Source of the DNA: Tubulanus polymorphus
Lineage: Eukaryota > Nemertea > Palaeonemertea > Tubulaniformes > Tubulanidae
Length of the DNA stretch: 64,000 nucleotides
Assembly: GCF_964204645.1 (NCBI RefSeq)
Contig: NC_134025.1
Location: 21,732,001 to 21,796,000, forward strand
Direction of reading: 5' to 3'
Below the pieces are notes generated by a model that made no database searches, was not told the DNA's origin, and saw only the letters and a list, made by a program, of their open reading frames with translations. The translations under genes and the position numbers were made by a program. Below are positions 51,362 through 62,736 of the stretch, in pieces (position 1 is the first letter of the stretch; every line of letters starts with the position of its first letter).

Positions 51362-53530
51362 CTGAACCAGGGTCATGAACCAAATACCAGGGCTGTGAAC
51401 CAGACTTTGACTCTCTGTTCACCAAACCAGGGCCGCGAACCAAATGTTGACTGTTTGGTGACCAAACCAGGGCCATGAACCAAAAGTTTGAATCTTTGGT
51501 CACCAAAACATGGCTGTGAACAAAACTTTGAATCTTCGGTCACCAAACCAGGGTCGTGACCAAACTTTGACTCTCAGGTCATCAAACCAGGACCAAGAAC
51601 CGAACATTGACTCTTTGGTCACCAAACCAGGGCCATGAACCAAAAGTTTGAATCTTTGGTCACCAAAACATGGCTGTGAACAAAACTTTGAATCTTCGGT
51701 CACCAAACCAGGGCCGTGACCAAACTTTGACTCTCAGGTCATCAAACCAGGACCAAGAACCAAACATTGACTCTTTGGTCACCAAACCAGGGCCATGAAC
51801 CAAAAGTTTGAATCTTTGGTCACCAAAACATGGTTGTGAACAAAACTTTGAATCTTCGGTCACCAAACCAGGGCCGTGACCAAACTTTGACTCTCAGGTC
51901 ATCAAACCAGGACCAAGAACCAAACATTGACTCTTTGGTCACCAAACAGGGCCATGAACCAAACATTTGAATCTTTGGTCACCAAAACATGGCTGTGAAC
52001 AAAACTTTGAATCTTCGGTCACCAAACCAGGGCCGTGACCAAACTTTGACTCTCATGTCATCAATCCAGGACCAAGAACCAAACATTGACTCTGGTCACC
52101 AAACCAGGGCCATGAACCAAAAGTTTGAATCTTTGGTCACCAAAACATGGCTGTGAACAAAACTTTGAATCTTCGTTCACCAAACCAGGGCCGTGACCAA
52201 ACTTTGACTCTGGTCACCAAACCAGGGCCATGATCCAAAAGTTAGAATCTTTGGTCACTAAAACATGGCTGTGAACAAAACTTTGAATCTTCGGTCACCG
52301 AAACATGGCTGTGAACAAAACTTTGACTCTCAGGTCATCAAACCAGGACCAAGAACCAAACATTGACTCTTTGGTCACCAAACCAGGGCCATGAACCAAA
52401 AGTTTGAATCTTTGGTCACCAAAACATGGCTGTGAACAAAACTTTGAATCTTCGGTCACCAAACCAGGGCCGTGACCAAACTTTGACTCTCAGGTCATCA
52501 AACCAGGACCAAGAACCAAACATTGACTCTTTGGTCACCAAACCAGGGCCATGAACCAAAAGTTTGAATCTTTGGTCACCAAAACATGGCTGTGAACAAA
52601 ACTTTGAATCTTCGGTCACCAAACCAGGGCCGTGACCAAACTTTGACTCTCAGGTCATCAAACCAGGACCAAGAACCAAACATTGACTCTTTGGTCACCA
52701 AACCAGGGCCATGAACCAAAAGTTTGAATCTTTGGTCACCAAAACATGGTTGTGAACAAAACTTTGAATCTTCGGTCACCAAACCAGGGCCGTGACCAAA
52801 CTTTGACTCTCAGGTCATCAAACCAGGACCAAGAACCAAACATTGACTCTTTGGTCACCAAACAGGGCCATGAACCAAACGTTTGAATCTTTGGTCACCA
52901 AAACATGGCTGTGAACAAAACTTTGAATCTTCGGTCACCAAACCAGGGCCGTGACCAAACTTTGACTCTCATGTCATCAAACCAGGACCAAGAACCAAAC
53001 ATTGACTCTGGTCACCAAACCAGGGCCATGAACCAAAACTTTGAATCTTTGGTCACCAAAACATGGCTGTGAACAAAACTTTGAATCTTCGGTCACCGAA
53101 ACATGGCTGTGAACAAAACTTTGACTCTCAGGTCATCAAACCAGGACCAAGAACCAAACATTGACTCTTTGGTCACCAAACCAGGGCCATGAACCAAAAG
53201 TTTGAATCTTTGGTCACCAAAACATGGCTGTGAACAAAACTTTGAATTTTCGGTCACCAAACCAGGGCCGTGACCAAACTTTGACTCTCATGTCATCAAA
53301 CCAGGACCAAGAACCAAACATTGACTCTGGTCACCAAACCAGGGCCTTGAACCAAAAGTTTGAATCTTTGGTCACCAAAAAATGGCTGTGAACAAAACTT
53401 TGAATCTTTGACCAAACTTTGACTCTCAGGTCATCAAACCAGGACCAAGAACCAAAAGTTTGAATCTTTGGTCACTAAAACATAGCTGTGAACCAAACTT
53501 TGAATCTTTGGTCACCTAACCAGGGCCATG
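51362..53530. repeat. hierarchical satellite: about 40, 160 and 915 bp
   Basis: The basic unit of about 40 bp alternates ACCAAACCAGGGCCATGAACCAAA, ACCAAAACATGGCTGTGAAC, ACCAAACCAGGGCCGTGACC and ATCAAACCAGGACCAAGAACC, each followed by a TTTGAATCTTTGGTC or TTTGACTCTCAGGTC linker. Four make a 160-bp higher-order unit. Rare variants repeat again: AACATGGTTGTGAAC at 51,827 and 52,742, and ACCAAACAGGGCC at 51,940 and 52,857, both about 915 bp apart, which marks a third-level duplication. The 68-codon minus-strand frames here are repeat artefacts. Confidence 0.95.
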
Positions 53531-53899
53531 AATGAATGTCCGAAGCTATAAAGTCTATAAGAACAAGTTATTTATGTTGTGTTCACGATTCTATTTGAGA
53601 ATGAAATGATTTACGTGGAAATAATGACGTTGATAATGTAAGAATCATTTGTATACAATATTGTATAACAAGTGCTGCAGCTGCTACTGGTTTTATTGGC
53701 AACCTGTGAGAGATTCTCTAAATCAACAAACATGTTTCTGTCATTGATTCATTGCTGCTTGTCTCTACAAGACGTATAAATTTGACATATAAACTTGATC
53801 CCAGTTGGAACCTATTAGTGCCAGTCAGAAGACAAATGATAAAATGAGAAAAGCCAATAAGAAAAAGCCATATGAAAAGAAAAAAAAATGAAGCGAATG
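53531..53899. other. flank between satellite and transposon
   Basis: About 370 bases of unique-looking AT-rich sequence with no gene that I can support. It ends at the left copy of the transposon's target duplication. Confidence 0.6.
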
Positions 53900-53905
53900 T
53901 AAAAC
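53900..53905. repeat. left target-site duplication TAAAAC
   Basis: TAAAAC directly abuts the first base of the left terminal inverted repeat and matches TAAAAC at 62,737-62,742. Confidence 0.85.
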
Positions 53906-54662
53906 TATGGTGGCTGATAAGGGCCATAGCGTAAAATTCCTGGTATGTAAATGAGGGCGCCAGAACGCCAGAACGCCAAAACGAAAAAAAACGTCAAATT
54001 TTCTCTGAAAGTTCGTTTTGGCGCGCCAAAACAAAGAAAATTCCGTTTTGGCGCCCCCGCCAAAACGAACTTTCATTTTGGCGCCCCCGCCAAAACAACG
54101 AAAAATGTCGAAATTTCTCTAAAAGTTCGTTTTGGCGCGCCAAAACAAAGAAAATTCCGTTTTGGCGCCCCCGCCAAAACGAACTTTCATTTTGGCGCCC
54201 CCGCCAAAACGAACTTTCGTTTTGGCGCCCCCGCCAAAACAACGAAAAACGTCGAAATTTCTCTAAAAGTTCGTTTTGGCGCGCCAAAACGGAGAATATT
54301 CCGTTTTGGCGCCCCCGCCAAAACGAACTTTCGTTTTGGCGCCCCCGCCAAAACGAACTTTCGTTTTGGCCCCCCCGCCAAAACAACGAAAAACGTCGAA
54401 ATTTCTCTAAAAGTTCGTTTTGGCGCGCCAAAACAAAGAAAATTCCGTTTTGGCGCCCCCGCCAAAACGAACTTTCATTTTGGCGCCCCCGCCAAAACGA
54501 ACTTTCGTTTTGGCGCCCCCGCCAAAACAACGAAAAACGTCGAAATTTCTCTAAAAGTTCGTTTTGGCGCGCCAAAACAAAGAAAATTCCGTTTTGGCGC
54601 CCCCGCCAAAACGAACTTTCATTTTGGCGCCCCCGCCAAAACGAACTTTCGTTTTGGCGCCC
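53906..54662. repeat. left terminal inverted repeat with 144-bp array
   Basis: 757 bp. After a unique outer part (to about 53,985, including GCGCCAGAACGCC) come about five units. The marker GTCGAAATTTCTCTAAAAG stands at 54,107, 54,251, 54,395 and 54,539, exactly 144 bp apart; the first unit is 29 bp short, missing one subrepeat. Each unit has TTTTGGCGCGCCAAAA (a perfect 16-bp palindrome) and two or three TTTTGGCGCCCCCGCCAAAA words separated by GAACTTTCGTT. As 144 is divisible by 3 and the unit has no stop in several frames, long false open frames appear on both strands. Confidence 0.95.
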
Positions 54663-54836
54663 CGGAAACGTGTCTACTCCAGATGCTGACATACAAATTA
54701 TGTACATACGCATACGTACTCGTGCACGACCGCTTAATTATAATGGACACCGTTCGGACTTGTATCCTTTTACGTAATAAAGACCAAGTTGCTCAACGGT
54801 CGATTTTGCTGTTGATCTTGTTGATGATCTTAACAG

Positions 54837-56875
54837 ATTCCTCTAGTTGATGATACTGTTAGGAAGCTTTTTGCAGATGGGTACACAAATGCAGAAATGA
54901 GGATTGCCATGTTATCTAACTTCGGAATAACTATTAGGTACGTATATATAAATTCCATGGCCTACATCAAGATGGTCTAAGAATAGATTTTAATTGTCTG
55001 CAGCTACGTATGGGCACTGCCATTTTTATTCAATATTACTCCTTATAATGATGTGATATAGTAGTTTAGTTCACAAACCGTCTTGTTTATTTTAAACTTT
55101 CAGTGAACGCCACCTCAAACGACAATTGAATAGGTTAGGTTTGAAAAGAAACAACAATTACGTTCTCAATGACGTAACCGCTGCAGTCGAGGAAAGTAAT
55201 CCGAATTTTTGAATTGATGCTTATATCTGATAGAAATTGAAAATGTCTTTTGGGTTTAAGATTATGTTCTCTGCATTATTACAGGTTGAGCTTGCTGGCA
55301 GCGGATGTTGCATGGGATATCGTGCTATGTCACAACGTCTCCGTCAACGCTACGGAATAAGAGCCCCTAGGTAAGATGTATGATCGGGTGGCTACCTACA
55401 CGGTTAATTCCTGACATGATAAATGAGGGCGCTAAAGTACCAAACACTTCACTCATGTGTTATATGATTGTTTACTTCTAGGTCTCTAGTTTCCAATATC
55501 CTTCAGAATTTAGACTTCGAAGGAGTACAGAATAGGACCCATGGAGTTTTAAGACGACGACGTTACTTTAACAAGGGTCCCAATTATCTTGTCCATCTCG
55601 ATGGTTATGACAAGCTCAAGCCTTTTGGTTTCCCGATTCATGGGTGTATAGATGGGTAAACATAATATATAATTGATATATCCATAAAGATATTATTTCC
55701 ACCTATCAACAGCAGTTGCTATAAGTTCAGAATTTGGTTTGTCGAACATGTTCATAAACACAGTCTATATTTAAAAGATTTTCCTGACGAATCCTTTGGT
55801 TAAGAGTTGGAAATACTAATAATGACCCAGAGGTGGTTGCGTGGTACTTTTTAGATTTCGTTCAGGACATTGAAGGTAGATAGAATTGTCATATATAAAT
55901 ACACAATGTGCCGAAATTATGCCTGGTAAAAATTATCTGTTATCAATCGTCGATTAAGATAATACTCTGACCGTCATCTTTATATCATCATTCAGCAGTT
56001 CCTCGCTGCATCCGTATGGACGCTGGAACCGAAAATGGCAGAATTGCAGCGATTCAGAAGGCCTTTAGAGCAGAATATGACGACGAAACGTGCGTTCTTG
56101 TGGGTAGATCTACGAGTAATCAGGTTCGTGGTGTCATTAATATGGGTAGATTTGGACAATCCCCATTTCTGCGCTAGAACCAACTTAAGATACTTCAAAA
56201 CTCACCAATTATTTTATTTTTCTTTGTTTTAAGCGCATTGAACGATGGTGGCGAAGTCTTCGAAACGAAGTTGTTCAGTTTTGGATGAACGTATTTAAAG
56301 ATATGGAGGAAAATGGAAGTCTATCTACCGCGGACGTTGTGCACATGTAGGTTAAATACCCGCCTTTAAAGCGCGTGGCGATTTTTTGTGATCCACGTAG
56401 TAATTTCCCTTTCTCCAATATTTTTCAGTCAAACCTTAAGATACTGTTTTTTTGATTTGATAAATGCCGATCTTCAGGATTTCGTGCAGGAGTGGAATAC
56501 ACATGCCATCAGGCCTCAACGAAATGTGGATGTTCCACCCGGAAAACCTGATCTATTATACTTCTCGCCGGAATATTACGGTACGAAATACGCTGTATAA
56601 AAATGAGCATAGGTTTCTAAGTTTACGATGTTTTTATCACTTCTTGATAATACGAAATAATATTTTCAGGCACGATAGACTACAAATTTCCAGTGGACGC
56701 TGGACTACTTCCGCAAATTCGAGAGGAATTTTGTAGTAAGCCGAATGAATCGAGAGGCTGTGATCCGGACTTTTCAGCGATGTGTGATCTTATAACGAGG
56801 CAGGGACAACAATCAAGACCGACATCAACCCCAGAAGCCGCTGCTTTGTATGACTGGCTATTAACTCAATTCTGA
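54837..56875 (+). pseudogene. integrase-fold DDE transposase, disrupted
   Basis: Exons: 54837-54937, 55104-55195, 55285-55370, 55482-55655, 55778-55875, 55996-56123, 56234-56346, 56429-56580, 56670-56875 (TGA). The N-terminal helix-turn-helix-like part (GYTNAEMRIAMLS...ERHLKRQLNRLGL) is followed by a basic ERxxxLRRRRY-like linker (RTHGVLRRRRYFNKGPNY) and a retroviral-integrase-type core. Candidate catalytic residues are Asp in HLDGYDKL, Asp in RMDAGTENG and Glu in NQRIERWWRS. Two defects: an in-frame TGA at 55785-55787 where relatives read Arg (GFS-stop-RILWL), most simply a CGA-to-TGA change; and a one-base phase conflict between exons 2 and 3, avoidable only with a weak donor at 55185. The first exon with the start is not located; the frame has TAA at 54831-54833. 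Confidence 0.85.
55785..55787 (+). other. premature TGA in the transposase
   Basis: Lies between codons for Phe-Ser and Arg-Ile-Leu-Trp, directly before the conserved loop after the first catalytic Asp. The next codon is CGA, and a single C-to-T change in a CGA codon would explain the stop. Confidence 0.8.
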
Positions 56876-57597
56876 GAGCATACATGTTAGAATCATTTTT
56901 ATACGTATCTGTCCTGCACGGTTTATGTGTTGTCTGTTCATGATGTATTTCGAAGATTCAAATATATCTATGATACACGTTACGCGTTGAAAAGAATATG
57001 ATTGTAATTTTTCATGGATTCATGCGACTGTTTGGGCTTAGTAATACATCATACTAACACTACCCATGTTTTAATTCGCTATCCAACCCCATCTTAAGTA
57101 GGTGTCTCAGAAATAGAATACGCGTGCCATCAATTTACATGGAGAATTATCTGCGAAAGCGTACTCCAGTATCCGCTATTCTCAAAACGCTTCAGAATAA
57201 ATTTGCGTATGGTTCAAAAAGATGTATTTTTGATTAAATTTATTTTGAGAAAGTTCTATGAAGCGGTTGTTTAAAAAGTGGTCTTATGGACAAGTCACAT
57301 ATCTTTCATCCTCGCATGCCAGGGGTCTGGTATCGCACCCCGAACTCGTTTCCACCACCCCCTGGCCTCACGACGCGTGATTTCATTACTGGTTGAAATA
57401 CCTCCTTGTACGTTGATTGGTCCATTTAACGGGAAAATCAACAGAAGCCTATAATATCGTTTGCTTAAAGCGCTGTGATTGGTACGACCGGATTCTGGTC
57501 GGCTAGTAACGACTCCAACGACTCGCGAGGTCAAGGGGTTCGGGGAACACGGCTTTAGCTTAGTGAATTCGATTCCCACGACAGGTGAAGATGCATA

Positions 57598-57771
57598 CAT
57601 TGGAACCTCGTTACAACGAACCTCTGGGGACCAGAAAATATTGTTCATTTTAACAGATATTTCGTCATATCCAGTGTGAAATTAATCAAATTGTCTAATG
57701 TGGGACACAATCTTGTATTTGTTATGTCCGATGAATCGTTGTATCCCAGTTAGTTATAACGAGTTCCACTG
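57598..57771. mobile_element. nested 174-bp TA-flanked MITE (mariner/pogo-like)
   Basis: Ends CATTGGAACCTCGTTACAAC and (reverse complement of the right end) CAGTGGAACTCGTTATAACT, flanked by TA at 57596-57597 and 57772-57773. A TA target and CAGTGGAACCTCGTTATAAC-type termini are typical of Tc1/mariner-pogo derived MITEs. It was inserted after the host transposon. Confidence 0.85.
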
Positions 57772-58168
57772 TATCTCTATATGAATGTGCAATTTTGACA
57801 GTATATAATTTAATCGTGTTCGAATACGTGCCAATGACACTTTCGTACTACGATATCATTTGCAGCTCGAGTGAAAGTGAGACACCATGAAAGAACGAAA
57901 ACGCAATGAAGTGAAGATATTTGAATATTTTAATCGAAGTTTCAAAGTTTCTCTTAAAAGCCTTAAAACATTATCTACGTTTTAATACCGTGTTGATACA
58001 ATATATCAATATGTACTTAAAGATGATTGTCTTACAATTTCGAGACAAAACATAACTTGACAGCAGAGAAGTGGCACCCCCAAATCGCCCTGTTTTCAAT
58101 ACAAACAAAAAACGTATTTGGTCATGATTGATTCCCTAATTTGAAACGACAAATATAAGGAGCAAGTT

Positions 58169-58265
58169 TAACAGCTCTCGGTAAGGTTTGACTCGAGAGT
58201 CAAGTCGGTTTTTTTCAATATTTCCAATGCTTTAACTCTAGAGTCAAACTTAACCGAGAACTGTA
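58169..58265. repeat. inverted repeat between the two transposon genes
   Basis: ACAGCTCTCGGTAAGGTTTGACTC-GAGAGT and, 36 bases on, AACTCTAGAGTCAAACTTAACCGAGAACTGT pair with few mismatches (arms of about 30 bp). It sits 200-300 bp beyond the HECT stop codon, in the convergent 3' region. Confidence 0.8.
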
Positions 58266-58480
58266 GAACCTGGTCAAAATGCACTGCATGAATAATTACT
58301 TCTATCATCAAAAAGATCGTCACTAAGTAATTCTATGATAAAAGAAACGACATCAGGGCTGGCAATATTAAAAATAAACACACCACTTTTGGCCTAAACA
58401 AAAGAACTTAAACACGTTTTGATCCAACTTTGAAAATATGAAACTTACGTGGATTACGTCATTTCGTTTCTAGAATAATT

Positions 58481-61083
58481 TTATACGACGTCCATAACCC
58501 AAACATTGCTCTGGAGAATATTATCGAATTCTTGTTTCAGTTCGACGTATTCGTCATATGTTTCTGGTAACTCCAATATCTGGGCACATGTTCGAGCAAC
58601 TGGAGCTCGTTGGAGACCGTCTACCTTAGTAAAGGTCACGTCAATCTTTTGGCAGTTACAGATGTCAGAACCAGTACAATAGCGGAGGAACTTAGACAAC
58701 ATGCTTTCATCCAATGATCTGACATATCTCTTCAGTAACGTAGCAACATTTGACTGAGGAGCTGACAAAACGTTTGGAAAAGAAAGTAATTCTACCACTT
58801 TGCGACAGGAGGGTTTAAGATCCGTACAAAGATCGAGGTACTGTTTATATGATATTGTTACATATTTCTGTATCATAGGTTTTATACAATCAACTATAAA
58901 TCTCGGCTTTTGCACCAATTCCTGGTGACTAATTTCCCGAATCAACATGGAGAAGTTCTCCTTCGTAGGAAGTTTCCGACATTCATATCCCCCCAGTATG
59001 TCTATTATCTCTTCGACGTCATTTGCTTCATCATCGAAATTAGCCAATGCGCGTCGAAATACCAGCTCCTCAGACGGAGAAACATATTTCAGGAATGATT
59101 CGACCAAGTCTACGCTATCATCCTGCTGGAAGAACAATTCGGAAACAAATGGCTGCGCGAGGAATATTGGGAAATATGATGTTTCCTGAAATCCTTTACT
59201 GATGATGCGTCCTACAGCCTCCCATTTCTCTGTGCCATAATCATGGCGTATGAGAGGGATCATCTGACTACTACCCGTCATACATTGCTTTCTAAACTCT
59301 GACCAAAATTCAGTAAGACACTCTCGAAAGACACCGTGTCCTTCTCCGGCTTCAACATTTCCATTAGGGAGTATCATTCGAGCATTTATTATTTTCCCCA
59401 TCACCGATGCATCACAAAAAGCGTTTATCATATCTTCGACCATGGCTGTTCTGCGAACCAGAAGGTTGTATTCTTCCCGTTCAATGCGATTAATCTCTTC
59501 TTGTGATAACTCGCCACTCGTCTGTACTCTGAATTGAATTGTAGGCGTATCAGGCTGTATCAATTCGAAATCATTAAAGTTGATATCTGCTATACCATCA
59601 CGGGAATGTGTATCATTTGCACCCGTATGTATGCCAACAGCACCGGTAGGCACATAACCAGACTGAATCCCGGCCGCAAATGGAGTTGAAAGTGTATGGG
59701 CAGATTGGGTATGCGTAGTTAAAACGATAGGTTGAATATCACTACTAGCCGAAATTGTAGATGAGGCTGCTGGCGTAAACGACAATGCCGGTTGCATCAA
59801 CGAAAACATAGGTAAAGTTGACTCAGAAATCGGTGGCTGGTGGGTATTAGCAAGAAAGGATGACATGGATGGCAAGGATGTTTCATCATCACTATCGTCA
59901 ACTAAAACAGTTGTGTGAAGATAGAGCCTAATAGGGTTTGTTTTATGTGCTGCGATGTAGGCCTCTAGACCAAAAACATTACCACACTCAAGATAATCAC
60001 ATAACCGATTACCATTGAAATTTGCTAAGTAATAGCTCACATCATTGATTTTTAGGTTCATCGCATTCGATTTGCCGTCTGGAAAAAATAGGTTTAAGAA
60101 CTCCATGGTTAAGGCCGACAAGTTCATTTCTTTTTTCAGGTCCAAAGTGTGTGTCCCCCCACCCTTGCTTGCAGTAACTAGTACAAAGGTCCCGCTTTTG
60201 ATGGCGTGTTTCCAACCTAGTTTTATTCGTCGTGTATCTTTCTCTGCATTTTTTGTCGTCATTGATTTCTTGGTGCCGGCCTTCCGTTTTTGAAATTGCG
60301 TTCTCAACCTGCACAAAACACTAGATGATCCTGAAAATGAAATAATAAAGGAAAGTGTTATATATTTCAAGTAAACAATTTACAAATTTGTAAAAAGATC
60401 CATTGATCGCAGACCCGTCGTAAGTCGAATCGCAAGGATAGAACAAGTTCTATTTCAGCGATGAGTTATGCGTCAAATGACCTTTGGACTCGGCGATGAT
60501 TGAATCGTTGTCGATCTGACTGTGACAAACGAATCGCCAATCGGCGGTCACGTGTTTACTACCGCTGTTTTTACGACGAGATGGTCGTCGTAAGTCGACC
60601 TCAGCTTAGCTTAATCACGAGAAATAGGCACAAGCCTTCATAACCTCTCTAAAAGTATAACCCTCTGATAGCACAATCTCATGGACAGAATTGAATTAGC
60701 GTAACGGTCAGTGACAACGGTCATGAAAGTTGGAATTAAGCACGTGATTTATCTTAAAACTCAAATTATTACCTGCACTAGACACATTTTCATCTTCTTT
60801 AGGCTGAGAATTTACTATCCTACACCTATTCCTTAGCCGGACTCTATCCCCGATAGCTGTAACTCCTGCTGCTTCAAAATCACTATCTGTCATGGTCGTG
60901 ACGTCACTAACACCTATCTGGATGAGAAATTAAAATATGATACATTTTCAGAAGTTATGGCCCTATAGCATTACCAATCGGGGCAAGTCTGTGTATACAT
61001 AAAGTATTGAAACACGGTACCTTATTTTCGAGAAACTTTGCAATGTATTGGCCTAATCCCAATTCTAGGAGTATGTTGTCCAT
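58481..61083 (-). CDS. SAM-HECT E3 ubiquitin-ligase-like protein of the transposon
   Basis: Three coding exons join in phase: 61083-61021, 60917-60773, 60330-58481, giving 685 residues. ATG 61083-61081 follows an acceptor-like TTCTTTACAG, so a 5' UTR intron is likely. Residues 1 to about 65 form a SAM domain (LLELGLGQYIAKFLENKIGV, then MTDSDFEAAGVTAIGDRVRL). Residues about 95-200 hold a GGGT...LFFPDGKS module seen in HECT proteins of fish and invertebrate genomes. A Ser/Thr/Pro-rich linker follows, then a HECT domain from about residue 360: NVEAGEGHGVFRE matches the N-lobe GxDxGGxxRE region, and APVARTCAQILELP matches the C-lobe active site, with Cys 651 as the thioester residue. HECT ligases take ubiquitin from an E2 and pass it to a substrate. 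No stop or frameshift. The substrate is unknown, and so is whether it helps transposition. Confidence 0.9.
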
Positions 61084-61779
61084 CTGTAAAGAAGACATTT
61101 ACGAATTAACGCCATTGAATGATTATAATTCATTAGTTTTCACTAATGCAGACCGAGCAAAATAATCGTCGCTTACAATGATTAGGCAGTACGAGAGAAA
61201 CGGCTCACGTCGAAAACTTAGAATACTACCAGTACGTGTTATATTGCCTGCGCATACCAGAGAACGACATCGGTTTTTTTAATATGTTTTCAGCGGCCGA
61301 AAATCAATCGATTTTTAAAATATATTGGCATATTAAAGAACAAAGTTTATGAATAGGCCTATGTGAGCTAAGCAATGCGAGGCAATGTATAGGATTTAAA
61401 TGATACCAGGGGCTGATCCAGCATTTTTTAAGGAGTGGGGGTCGAGGGGGTACGGTGGTGCTCTGCTGGTCATCCCGAGAAATCTTAAAAACTTAGTCCC
61501 ATTTTCATGAATTGTAAGCGTTTTTAGGCGCTACTTGATCATCTCATACATTTAAGATGTAGGCCTAACATGTCTACTTTGAAAAGTAGTTTTCCAAGTG
61601 GGAGGGGTTCTCGAGGACCCGAAGCAACCCCTGCATTTAACCCTGAATAGGCTACATACCTGTTCGTTAGTCCGTTAATGTATACACCACCACCATCGAC
61701 AACGATATGTATTATCACGTATACCTAGATCCGACTCGTAACAAAATCGAAGGGAGACGAATCGGATTTTCAAAGAAAG

Positions 61780-62736
61780 TTCGACGTTTTTCGCTGTTTG
61801 GCGGGGGGCGCCAAAACGAAAGTTCATTTTGGCGGGGGCGCCAAAATGAAAGTTCGTTTTGGCGGGGGCGCCAAAACGGAATATTCTCCGTTTTGGCGCG
61901 CCAAAACGAACTTTTAGAGAAATTTCGACGTTTTTCGTTGTTTTGGCGGGGGCGCCAAAACGAAAGTTCGTTTTGGCGGGGGCGCCAAAATGAAAGTTCG
62001 TTTTGGCGGGGGCGCCAAAACGGAATATTCTCCGTTTTGGCGCGCCAAAACGAACTTTTAGAGAAATTTCGACGTTTTTCGTTGTTTTGGCGGGGGCGCC
62101 AAAACGAAAGTTCGTTTTGGCGGGGGCGCCAAAATGAAAGTTCGTTTTGGCGGGGGCGCCAAAACGGAATTTTCTTTGTTTTGGCGCGCCAAAACGAACT
62201 TTTAGAGAAATTTCGACGTTTTTCGTTGTTTTGGCGGGGGCGCCAAAACGAAAGTTCGTTTTGGCGGGGGCGCCAAAATGAAAGTTCGTTTTGGCGGGGG
62301 CGCCAAAACGGAATATTCTCCGTTTTGGCGCGCCAAAACGAACTTTTAGAGAAATTTCGACGTTTTTCGTTGTTTTGGCAGGGGCGCCAAAACGAAAGTT
62401 CGTTTTGGCGGGGGCGCCAAAATGAAAGTTCGTTTTGGCGGGGGCGCCAAAACGGAATATTCTCCGTTTTGGCGCGCCAAAACGAACTTTTAGAGAAATT
62501 TCGACGTTTTTCGTTGTTTTGGCGGGGGCGCCAAAACGAAAGTTCGTTTTGGCGGGGGCGCCAAAATGAAAGTTCGTTTTGGCGGGGGCGCCAAAACGGA
62601 ATTTTCTTTGTTTTGGCGCGCCAAAACGAACTTTCAGAGAAAATTGGACGTTTTTTTTCGTTTTGGCGTTCTGGCGTTCTGGCGCCCTCATTTACATACC
62701 AGGAATTTTACGCTATGGCCCTTATCAGCCACCATA
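61780..62736. repeat. right terminal inverted repeat with 144-bp array
   Basis: About 955 bp, inverted relative to the left end. The marker GACGTTTTTCGTTGTTTTGG stands at 61,927, 62,071, 62,215, 62,359 and 62,503, exactly 144 bp apart, with partial units at both sides (about 6 units). Units come in two variants, GGAATATTCTCCG and GGAATTTTCTTTG, arranged in a mixed order. The outer 85 bp match the left end. The plus- and minus-strand frames of more than 330 codons here are repeat artefacts. Confidence 0.95.

Larger units (their letters stand above)
56876..58480. other. spacer between the convergent transposon genes
   Basis: No open frame that I can support. It holds the nested MITE (57,598-57,771) and an inverted repeat at 58,169-58,265. 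The CG-containing open frames around 57,300-57,680 overlap on both strands and enter the MITE. Confidence 0.6.
53906..62736. mobile_element. 8.83-kb integrase/HECT DNA transposon
   Basis: Both ends start TATGGTGGCTGATAAGGG in inverted orientation. The outer approximately 85 bp are nearly identical, followed by long arrays of a 144-bp repeat (left to about 54,662, right from about 61,780). A 6-bp duplication TAAAAC flanks it. Cargo: an integrase-fold DDE transposase (plus strand, 54,837-56,875) and a SAM-HECT protein (minus strand, 61,083-58,481), convergent. The integrase type, spliced coding and 6-bp target duplication recall the eukaryotic superfamily that Repbase calls IS3EU; that name is from memory and unverified. 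The transposase is broken, so this copy is probably non-autonomous now. A TA-flanked MITE is nested at 57,598-57,771. Confidence 0.9.

Noticed and set aside
51500-52782. Four identical 68-codon minus-strand frames
   Set aside because: They recur with the 160-bp satellite period and have no start or splice context.
53951-54850. 299-codon and 239-codon open frames on opposite strands in the left terminal repeat
   Set aside because: They are products of the stop-free 144-bp unit, whose length is divisible by 3. The same pseudo-protein appears on both strands and at both ends of the transposon.
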